DNA of 7,564 bases, taken from positions 1-7,564 of the forward strand of contig JALHET010000231.1 of NCBI GenBank assembly GCA_022839525.1. The letters run 5' to 3'. Made by a program: the position numbers and the translations under genes. The notes below the pieces were generated by a model. It searched no databases and was not told where the DNA came from. It worked only from the letters and a program-made list of their open reading frames with translations. The DNA is from Lentisphaerota bacterium. GTDB lineage: Bacteria > Verrucomicrobiota > Kiritimatiellia > RFP12 > UBA1067. Positions 1 through 5,413 of this stretch are shown here, piece by piece; within the stretch, counting starts at the first letter, position 1; each line of letters starts with the position of its first letter.

Positions 1-28
1 CGGTTATCGTACCCGTCGCCGGGTCGAA
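1..28. other. partial CRISPR spacer at window edge
   Basis: These 28 bases directly precede the first full repeat and resemble no repeat sequence. They are shorter than the 35-38 base spacers that follow, so they are best read as the right-hand part of a spacer cut by the window edge. If so, the array continues to the left. Confidence 0.75.
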
Positions 29-1073
29 GTTTCCGCGCCATCATTGGCGCGGCTCCATTGAAGCGTAGAAGACGTAGTCGTCCCCCTCAGGCACATCCCG
101 TTTCCGCGCCATCATTGGCGCGGCTCCATTGAAGCCGGTCTCGGGGAACGCCTCCATGACGAGGCGCAGGCGTTTCCGCGCCATCATTGGCGCGGCTCCA
201 TTGAAGCAGGAACAACCCAATCACCATTCGAACCCGCAAATCCCCGTTTCCGCGCCATCATTGGCGCGGCTCCATTGAAGCGTGAAGCGGCCCACTATGC
301 CGTCGATGCCGTCTTTCGTTTCCGCGCCATCATTGGCGCGGCTCCATTGAAGCGGCGTGACCGCGATCTCCTGCACCCCCAGCTACTTGTTTCCGCGCCA
401 TCATTGGCGCGGCTCCATTGAAGCAGATATGCCGGCAAGGATGTTCCGCCATGTGTCAGGGTTTCCGCGCCATCATTGGCGCGGCTCCATTGAAGCGCCG
501 GCAGGCGGAGCGTTATGATAATTGTATGGCAAGTTTCCGCGCCATCATTGGCGCGGCTCCATTGAAGCTATGAAAGTTTGGCGAGAGCGGCGAGAGTGGA
601 GCAAGTTTCCGCGCCATCATTGGCGCGGCTCCATTGAAGCTGATCGATTCGATTCCTGGTGTCATGTCGTTTCTCCGTTTCCGCGCCATCATTGGCGCGG
701 CTCCATTGAAGCAGGGAGTGCCTAACCCCCCCGTCCTCAAAATATCTGTTTCCGCGCCATCATTGGCGCGGCTCCATTGAAGCGTAGCCGTCGCGCCCGA
801 CTCTCCAGCGAAACGCGCAGTTTCCGCGCCATCATTGGCGCGGCTCCATTGAAGCTTCCATCCTCAAACTGAACACACACCTTAATCAGCGTTTCCGCGC
901 CATCATTGGCGCGGCTCCATTGAAGCGAGTCGCCCAGAATCATAGAACCACCGCCTCCTTGCGGTTTCCGCGTCATCATCGACGCGGCTCCATTGAAGCA
1001 AGTCGCGCATATAGAACATGGGGAGCGATGTCATCGAGTTTCCGCGCCATCATTGGCGCGGCTCCATTGAAGC
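29..1073 (+). CRISPR. CRISPR array, 15 repeats and 14 spacers (left end open)
   Basis: A 36-bp repeat starts at 29, 100, 172, 246, 318, 389, 461, 533, 605, 677, 748, 820, 891, 964 and 1038. All copies are identical except the one at 964. Spacers are unique, with lengths 35, 36, 38, 36, 35, 36, 36, 36, 36, 35, 36, 35, 37 and 38. The repeat begins GTTT and contains a 7-bp inverted repeat, CCGCGCC then ATCATT loop then GGCGCGG (repeat positions 5-24). It ends CTCCATTGAAGC. The ATTGAAGC end resembles the ATTGAAAC 5' handle of many type I and III crRNAs, so I infer + strand transcription with the leader left of the window. Repeat degeneracy near the right end agrees with that end being leader-distal. 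A strong stem and this length suggest a type I system processed by a Cas6 or Cas5 endonuclease, but no cas gene is in the window and the subtype cannot be fixed. Confidence 0.98.
964..999 (+). repeat. variant CRISPR repeat with compensatory stem change
   Basis: This fourteenth repeat differs from the consensus at three places: position 10 C to T, position 17 T to C, and position 19 G to A. Positions 10 and 19 are partners in the hairpin stem, so the two changes turn a C-G pair into a U-A pair and leave all seven pairs intact. Position 17 lies in the loop. The first four bases and the 3' tail CTCCATTGAAGC are unchanged. The copy can therefore still fold and probably still be processed. Confidence 0.95.
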
Positions 1074-1098
1074 TCCAACTCGGCAAATGCCATCATCA

Positions 1099-1125
1099 TA
1101 GCGTACATGACGCTAGCGCGTTTTT
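1099..1125 (+). terminator. possible weak terminator after the CRISPR array
   Basis: A perfect 6-bp stem, TAGCGT (1099-1104) with ACGCTA (1110-1115) around a 5-base loop, is followed by GCGCG and then five T (1121-1125). It lies 26 bp past the last array repeat and upstream of the hicAB promoter, where an array terminator would fit. The five-base gap between stem and T run is not typical of intrinsic terminators, so this is a weak call. The rest of 1074-1168 shows no repeat or gene. Confidence 0.25.
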
Positions 1126-1168
1126 AACACGCAGTCACAAAGCGTTTGAATTTCGTTGAATACACGGC

Positions 1169-1198
1169 TTGAGCAAATCACTGGGGTAGTGGTATAGT
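1169..1198 (+). promoter_or_regulatory. candidate sigma70 promoter for hicAB
   Basis: TTGAGC at 1169-1174 (first four bases match TTGACA) and TATAGT at 1193-1198 (five of six match TATAAT) are separated by 18 bp. Transcription would begin near 1205, only about a dozen bases before the hicA ATG, just leaving room for the GGAGG ribosome site at 1208-1212. This would give the toxin-antitoxin operon transcription independent of the CRISPR array. It is a sequence match only. Confidence 0.5.
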
Positions 1199-1217
1199 CT
1201 CGTTGCTGGAGGTGTTC

Positions 1218-1472
1218 ATGGGCAGATACTCGAAAGTCTATGCACATATAATGGCACGACGTTCGGACTCGAATGTTCCGTTTGAGGATCTGTGTGGTCT
1301 GCTGTCACGACTGGGGTTTGATTGCCGAGTGCGAGGCGGCCACCATATCTTCACCATGGAAGGAGTCGAAGAGATCATCAACCTTCAACCCAAGAGCGGC
1401 ATGGGCAAAGCCTATCAGGTCAAACAGATTCGCGATTTGCTACTGAAGTACAAGTTGCGAATGGAGGACTGA
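1218..1472 (+). CDS. hicA: HicA-family mRNA interferase toxin
   Basis: HicA toxins are small double-stranded-RNA-binding-fold ribonucleases that cleave mRNA and arrest growth until neutralised by HicB. The 84-residue product has the family pattern: an N-terminal helix (FEDLCGLLSRLGF, residues 22-34), then VRGGHHIF (38-45) with the catalytic histidine most likely H43, a strand (EEIINLQP), and a C-terminal helix. Many members have Ser-His or Ser-x-His here, and this one has Gly at 41. I chose ATG 1218 because GGAGG at 1208-1212 sits five bases before it. An in-frame TTG at 1203 would add five residues but overlaps the region before the ribosome site. The first ~20 residues (MGRYSKVYAHIMARRSDS) are longer than in minimal HicA proteins. 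It lies 3 bp before hicB in the usual toxin-first order. GC over 1201-1500 is about 49%, well below the flanking chromosomal genes, which suggests horizontal acquisition. Confidence 0.88.
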   Translation: MGRYSKVYAHIMARRSDSNVPFEDLCGLLSRLGFDCRVRGGHHIFTMEGVEEIINLQPKSGMGKAYQVKQIRDLLLKYKLRMED

Positions 1473-1475
1473 GTC

Positions 1476-1688
1476 ATGGAGCATAAATACGAAATTATCA
1501 TTTTCTGGAGCGAGGAAGACGATTCGTTTGTGGCAGAGGTTCCCGAACTTCCGGGGTGCATGGCGGATGGCTCGACCTATCAGGAAGCGCTTGCCAACGC
1601 GGAACAAATCATCCGCGAGTGGGTCGAAACAGCGTCTGCACTCGGGAGAACAATCCCCAAGCCGCGCAAACGTCTCGCCCACGCATAG
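1476..1688 (+). CDS. hicB: HicB-family antitoxin (short form)
   Basis: HicB binds and occludes the HicA active site. The 70-residue product begins YEIIIFWSEEDDSFVAEVPE and continues LPGCMADGSTYQEALANAEQ, the hallmark partial RNase-H-like fold of HicB/UPF0150 proteins. A helix (residues ~36-52) and a basic PKPRKR tail follow. It begins three bases after the hicA stop, and GGAGG at 1463-1467 inside the end of hicA serves as its ribosome site with an eight-base spacer, so the two are almost certainly co-translated. Longer HicB antitoxins carry a C-terminal helix-turn-helix or ribbon-helix-helix domain that autoregulates the operon. None is visible here, so repression by the complex would need another mechanism or be weak. 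Identification of the pair is firm; activity is inferred. Confidence 0.9.
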   Translation: MEHKYEIIIFWSEEDDSFVAEVPELPGCMADGSTYQEALANAEQIIREWVETASALGRTIPKPRKRLAHA

Positions 1689-1785
1689 ATTACACCGAGC
1701 GACGCCAGCGCAAGATCCAGTCGGTTCGCCCCTTTAGGATGTCGAAACCCAGTCATCGCACCCGCTGACAACAACGATATCAATT

Positions 1786-1852
1786 CCCGCTCTTTGAAAA
1801 CTGACTTTTTTGCTCAAACAAGGCCGATCTGACAATCTGTTTTTGACAGGCG
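1786..1852 (+). promoter_or_regulatory. CRISPR-leader-like AT-richer stretch before the solo repeat
   Basis: This DNA is about 43% GC, against ~63% in neighbouring chromosomal genes, and contains GCTCTTTGAAAACTGAC, a run of six T, and TTTTTGACAGG directly before the solo repeat at 1853. AT-richness, a TTTGAAAA/TTTGACA-type element and direct abutment on a repeat in the same orientation are what CRISPR leaders look like. I recall similar CTCTTTGA elements in leaders but cannot verify a match. No protein gene is seen between the hicB stop at 1688 and 1975; 1689-1785 holds nothing recognisable. An alternative is ordinary intergenic DNA left by insertion of hicAB. Confidence 0.35.
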
Positions 1853-1888
1853 GTTTCCGCGCCATCATTGGCGCGGCTCCATCGAAGC
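1853..1888 (+). repeat. solitary CRISPR repeat
   Basis: This is a 36-bp copy of the array repeat in the same orientation, with 35 of 36 bases matching. The only change is position 31 T to C, which turns the ATTGAAGC end into ATCGAAGC. The hairpin stem is intact. It stands 779 bp beyond the last array repeat, and no second repeat lies within a spacer length on either side, so it is not part of an ordinary array. It could be a leader with a one-repeat array, a leftover of a longer array split by hicAB acquisition, or a source of a crRNA-like RNA. Confidence 0.95.
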
Positions 1889-1891
1889 GCA

Positions 1892-1922
1892 CTCTTGAAC
1901 CTCTTGAACCTTTGAACCTCTC
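1892..1922 (+). repeat. short tandem repeat of CTCTTGAAC
   Basis: CTCTTGAAC occurs twice head to tail (1892-1900, 1901-1909), followed by CTTTGAAC (1910-1917) and CTCTT. It starts three bases after the solo CRISPR repeat, in the position a spacer would occupy, and its low complexity is unlike any of the 14 spacers. It may be replication slippage. TTGAAC units could also serve as a -35 element for the downstream gene, but no good -10 is seen. Confidence 0.7.
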
Positions 1923-1974
1923 TTACCGGCAAAAAAGATCATGGGCTTGACCATCAGGCAGGATTCCGGCTACT

Positions 1975-2892
1975 ATGCGCTCCAATGGAACCAGCGCCAG
2001 AGCCAGAATTTCAGCCGCTGCCAATACGACGGGCGCAAAGCGGGCGGACGGTAACCCGGCCGCGCATACTCCCGATCAGAAAGTGCCATTGATGCCCCCT
2101 ATCCCCCATACCTCACGCCCGGAATTGCCGGGCAAAGCCGCCCCTGAAAAGGGCGAACGTTTGCAGAACGTTCTCTCCCACCGCGGTGTGGCGTCGCGGC
2201 GTCATGCCGCAGACATGATCGCAAACGGTGACGTTTCCGTCAACGGCAAGGTCGTCACCGAACCCGGTTTCCGTGTGTATCCGGACAACGATGACATCCG
2301 CGTGCGCGGTGAGCCTCTGCCGCGGGAGCCCGAGCGCTTGCGCACCATCCTGCTCTACAAGCCGAAAGGCCTCCTCTGCAGCGCGGACACCTCGCGCGGG
2401 GAAACGGTCTGCGACCTGATGCACGCTCACATCGCCGAGCGCATCGTGCCGGTCGGACGGCTCGACAAGGAGAGCGAGGGCCTGCTGCTGATGTCCAACG
2501 ACGGCGAACTCACAAACATCATGACCCACCCCCGTTACGGGCACACCAAGACGTACATCGCCCGCGTGGCCGGGCACATGGAAGACCGGAAAATCGCGCT
2601 GCTGCGCTCGCGCATGGAGATCGACGGCTACGTGATCCGGCCGGTCGAGGTCGAGGTGCTTAAAGTCGGGCGCGACCACACGCACAAGCTGGCGTTTACG
2701 CTCTCCGAAGGACGCAACCGCCAGATCCGCAAAATGTGCTCGCTCGCCCACTTTGTCGTTCTCAGCCTGACCCGCGTGCGCATCGGCCCGCTGAAGATCC
2801 GCAACATGCAGCCCGGCGAATGGCGCGAACTCTCGGATGCCGAGGTCCGCGCCCTCAAAAAAGTTCGGCACGTTCCGCCAAAGGCAACATGA
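1975..2892 (+). CDS. RsuA/RluB-family rRNA pseudouridine synthase
   Basis: This enzyme converts a specific uridine in ribosomal RNA to pseudouridine in the cytoplasm. An S4 RNA-binding domain spans about residues 61-110 (ERLQNVLSHRGVASRR, then VSVNGKVV). The catalytic domain follows with the family signature GRLDKESEGLLLMSNDGEL, catalytic Asp at 164, then HPRYGHTKTYIARV and the C-terminal signature EGRNRQIRKM (245-254). S4 plus this layout places it in the RsuA/RluB/RluE/RluF group; RluB-like (23S) is most likely but the target site cannot be read from sequence. The length of 305 residues includes about 60 low-complexity residues before the S4 domain. The ATG at 1975 has an AGGA eleven bases upstream. 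Codons before 2092 have lower third-position GC and several AGA codons, so ATG 2092 (Met40) is a credible alternative start. It ends 28 bp from the stop of the convergent oxidoreductase gene, and I see no clear terminator between them. Confidence 0.9.
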   Translation: MRSNGTSARARISAAANTTGAKRADGNPAAHTPDQKVPLMPPIPHTSRPELPGKAAPEKGERLQNVLSHRGVASRRHAADMIANGDVSVNGKVVTEPGFRVYPDNDDIRVRGEPLPREPERLRTILLYKPKGLLCSADTSRGETVCDLMHAHIAERIVPVGRLDKESEGLLLMSNDGELTNIMTHPRYGHTKTYIARVAGHMEDRKIALLRSRMEIDGYVIRPVEVEVLKVGRDHTHKLAFTLSEGRNRQIRKMCSLAHFVVLSLTRVRIGPLKIRNMQPGEWRELSDAEVRALKKVRHVPPKAT

Positions 2893-2920
2893 CTGCGGCC
2901 TCCGGACGCGTACCGGTCCC

Positions 2921-4188
2921 CTACGCCCGCTTTTCGGGCTTGCCGGGAACAGCCCCTTTGAACTCCTCCAGCATCTTGACGTCGCCTGTTTCGAAGTCTT
3001 CCGCGCTGATCGGGTTGTTCATGTTGTAGAACGGCGACGCCGTGTTCGTCAGCAGATCGTCCATGCGCACCATCTGACCGGTGTAGGCCGCCAGTGTGCC
3101 GATCATGCCGCTGGCCGTCGCCATGGCGACCTGCTCGCCCTCGTACAGATAGTTTCCGCTCAGCAATCCGGAGAGGAAGTCCGCGTGCTCCATGACGTAC
3201 ATGTTGCCGTCGCGCCCGGCAATGGCCTTTTCATCGAACGGGAACGGCTCGGTTTTGCCGTCCGGGCGCAGGATCTTGCTGCCCAGCACATCGGTCTGCC
3301 CGGTCGTGCCGCTGAGCACCGTGCAGCAGCGGTCAAAACACCCGTTGATCTGGCGGGCAACGGCATGGACGTGCACCCCGTTGCCGTAATCATAGTCGAT
3401 GCCGAAACAGTCGTAGGTGTTGCCCGTCGAACGCTGGTGGCGCGCGCCGATGCCCATCGCCTGCTTGGGCAGACGCCCGATGAACCAGTTCGCCAGATCG
3501 ATCTCGTGTACGGCCTGCTCGGTCAGGTGGTCGGCGGACATCTCGCGGAAATGGTACCAGTTGTTGGCGATGTAGGCGGCGTTGGTGTCATCCGGACGGC
3601 GCGGGCGCAGATAGTTCGATGTGCTCATCCCGCCGTGGCAGCGGTAGACGATGCCGGCACGGATCTCGCCGATGACCCCGTTTTGCACCGGCCCGATCAT
3701 GCGCAACGCGCGGTTGTTGTGGCGGTGGCAGGTGCCCGACAGGATCGACAGCTTCGCCGCCTTGGCCGCCTCGACCGTCTTCAGAAAATGGCGCAAACCT
3801 GCGGGGTCGGTCGCGATCGGTTTTTCCGCAAAGATATGCTTGCCCGCCTTGACGCACGCCTCGGTATGGATCGGGCGGAAAAACGGCGGCGCCGCCAGCA
3901 GGACGATCTCGGCATCGGTCTCCAAAACTTCTCGTCGCAGCCGTTGGCCTTGCAGACCGCTGCGGCTTTCTCCTGGAAAAAGTCGGCCGCGCCGACCAGC
4001 ACCGCCTTGTGCCCGAGCCGGGCGGCGGCCTGGGTGATATCCCGCACCGCGCCCGCACCACGTCCGCCGCATCCGACCACCGCGAACTTAAACACGCGCT
4101 GCGCCTGCCCCAAACTGACCGACGGCGCCGCTGCCAGAACGGCACCGAACGCGGTTGTCCCTTTTATGAACGCTCTGCGATTTTGCAT
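2921..4188 (-). pseudogene. Tat-exported GFO/IDH/MocA oxidoreductase, frameshifted
   Basis: Proteins of this family are NAD(P)-dependent sugar oxidoreductases. The start at 4188 is preceded by AGGAG five bases upstream and encodes a twin-arginine signal (MQNRRAFIKG, hydrophobic stretch to ~28). A Rossmann nucleotide site, VVGCGGRGAGAV, follows at residues 37-48. This frame holds only to about residue 88 (CDEKF, near 3925). The rest lies in another frame from about 3928 to the stop at 2921: VLETDAEIVLLAAPP, the EKP motif in FAEKPIATDP, and the active-site region TEQAVHEIDLANWF, then the alpha/beta domain. Joining the two parts gives about 422 residues. Family members usually have a stretch resembling GFDAYKK between these two parts, and it is absent. 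I therefore suspect a small deletion of roughly ten codons with a net frame change, rather than only a lost base in the A4 run at 3924-3927. An assembly or sequencing error is possible. It follows the isomerase-like gene by 67 bp, probably in one transcript. Confidence 0.82.
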
Positions 4189-4216
4189 CTTTTCTCCTGT
4201 GATGATCCCGGCTCCC

Positions 4217-4226
4217 GACACGTGTC
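4217..4226. other. 10-bp perfect palindrome GACACGTGTC
   Basis: This sits in the 67-bp gap between the isomerase-like gene and the oxidoreductase gene, 29 bp before the latter's start codon. Two more complementary pairs flank it after one mismatch (CC at 4214-4215, GG at 4228-4229). It could be an operator for a dimeric regulator, a small hairpin, or chance. Confidence 0.4.
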
Positions 4227-4255
4227 AGGCCGCCAAACGATGTTCGAAAAGCGTC

Positions 4256-5230
4256 CTACGCGCCCTGACCCGCGAAGAACCGGTCCATCAGCGCACTGTG
4301 CTCGGCATCCGTGAACCCGCCGCTCTCGATCGTGACCCAGCCGTTGTAACCGATCTCGTCGATCACCTTGCGCACCGACTTCCAGTCGATGCTGCCTTTG
4401 CCGATCGGCACAAACTCGCCGTCGTTCTTCTTCTCGCGGTCGATCTTGAAATCCTTGATGTGCAGCTTCACAATGTTCTTCCCAAGCGTCCGCAGCCACT
4501 GTTCCGTCGGCGCGTAGCGAACGTTGTTGCCGAGGTCGAAGTACATCTTGACCCAAGGGTTGTCAAACGAGCGGACGAATGCCGCCGCAAAATCGGGGAG
4601 CACCCACAGGTTGTTCCAAACGTTCTCCAGTGCGATGATCACCCCTTCGTGGGCAGCCACCGGAATCAGTTCCTCGATCGCCCGGCGCGACAGTTCCGTC
4701 GCCTGGTTCTGTGCCTCGATGTACGCCGCGAACGGCGCATTGTCGCCCTCCACAACGGACTTGACCTTCAGCGTCACCGGATCGAAATCGATCTTGAACT
4801 GGGAAGGCTTGGGCATCGTGCCGCCCACCCGGCAGGGCACCAGCAGGATGGCAGACGCGCCGTAAGCCGCAGTCACCCGGATGAGGCGTTTCACATCCTC
4901 GATGGACGCGCGCCTTCCGGCCTCTTCCGCGTGGTTGAAATTCGCCCACCCGCCCATAAAGGAGTGGATCTTGAGCCCGTACTTCTCAGCAATGAGCCTC
5001 CCCTGCACCGCCTGCTCGATGGTCACGTCCTTCTTTTGCAACTCAACGCCCGGGAACCCCGCCTTAGCGATCCGCGCGCAGTTCGCATCGTCCGCCACGG
5101 CCGTGATCAGCGCCTTATACAGCCGGGTCTTAAATGCACACGCCCCAGCCTCCTGTGCGGCACACGGCAGCCCCGACACAACGCCCGCCGCCGCCGCCAC
5201 CTTCATGAAACCCCGTCTGGTAATTCGCAT
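4256..5230 (-). CDS. Tat-exported sugar isomerase/epimerase-like TIM-barrel protein
   Basis: The 324-residue product belongs to the xylose-isomerase-like TIM-barrel family (AP endonuclease 2 fold), whose members isomerise or epimerise sugars and keto-sugars using a divalent metal. A Tat signal (MRITRRGFMKVAAAAGVVSG) occupies about residues 1-30, so it should act in the periplasm. Likely metal ligands match the family pattern: E202 in IALENVWN, D232 in YFDLGN, H257 in LHIKD and E302 in TIESGG. F91-W96 (FMGGW) is an early barrel strand. ATG 5230 was chosen because GGGAGG (5238-5243) lies seven bases upstream and the Tat motif starts there; a longer reading from 5308 has no support. It is the first gene of a probable two-gene operon with the broken GFO/IDH/MocA oxidoreductase. 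Such pairs occur in PVC and Bacteroidota carbohydrate loci, including those acting through 3-keto-sugar intermediates. The substrate is unknown. Confidence 0.87.
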   Translation of the reverse strand: MRITRRGFMKVAAAAGVVSGLPCAAQEAGACAFKTRLYKALITAVADDANCARIAKAGFPGVELQKKDVTIEQAVQGRLIAEKYGLKIHSFMGGWANFNHAEEAGRRASIEDVKRLIRVTAAYGASAILLVPCRVGGTMPKPSQFKIDFDPVTLKVKSVVEGDNAPFAAYIEAQNQATELSRRAIEELIPVAAHEGVIIALENVWNNLWVLPDFAAAFVRSFDNPWVKMYFDLGNNVRYAPTEQWLRTLGKNIVKLHIKDFKIDREKKNDGEFVPIGKGSIDWKSVRKVIDEIGYNGWVTIESGGFTDAEHSALMDRFFAGQGA

Positions 5231-5249
5231 TGTCTTTCCTCCCGCTTTT

Positions 5250-5274
5250 GATACAAACAAATGATACAAACAAA
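5250..5274. repeat. tandem 12-bp repeat upstream of the isomerase-like gene
   Basis: GATACAAACAAA occurs at 5250-5261 and again at 5263-5274 with one base between, giving a 13-bp period. On the - strand it reads as two TTTGTTTGTATC units, ending about 20 bp before the start codon at 5230. It is AT-rich in a GC-rich region and overlaps the expected promoter/5' leader. A TATCAT across the junction could act as a -10 element but no convincing -35 is seen. The remainder of 5231-5413 shows no gene, and I found no convincing terminator for the upstream gene. Confidence 0.75.
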
Positions 5275-5413
5275 CGATGCGTAGGGAGTTTAAAGTTTTC
5301 CGGCCCACCTGTCAACCACGCCGGCCTGAGGCGCAACCGTTTTGTCACAACACGCCAGACTTCGCACTCCCGGAGGCAAGCCGGAAACCTTGCCCCGGCC
5401 GGCCACCCGCCCC

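Noticed and set aside
522..1159. Short open frames on both strands through the array, with repeating FPRHHWRGSIEA and FNGAAPMMARK segments
   Set aside because: They are translations of the CRISPR repeat, kept in frame because repeat plus spacer is usually 72 bp; not genes.
1074..1160. Leader for a - strand-transcribed array on the right-hand side
   Set aside because: The region is moderately AT-rich, but the repeat's ATTGAAGC end, the degenerate repeat near this end and the direction of the solo repeat favour + transcription. Not fully excluded.
2113..2871. A 252-codon - strand open frame
   Set aside because: Antisense to the pseudouridine synthase; no family signature.
2893..2920. Bidirectional terminator between the convergent genes
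   Set aside because: Only a 4-bp GGAC/GTCC stem is seen and no T or A run.
2837..5251. An 804-codon + strand open frame
   Set aside because: It lies antisense to the isomerase-like and oxidoreductase genes, which have clear families and ribosome sites. Its Arg/His/Val-rich product is typical of a GC-rich shadow frame.
5375..5394. GGCAAG...CTTGCC hairpin as a terminator for the EEP gene
   Set aside because: The stem is perfect but only 6 bp, and there is no T run after it on the - strand.
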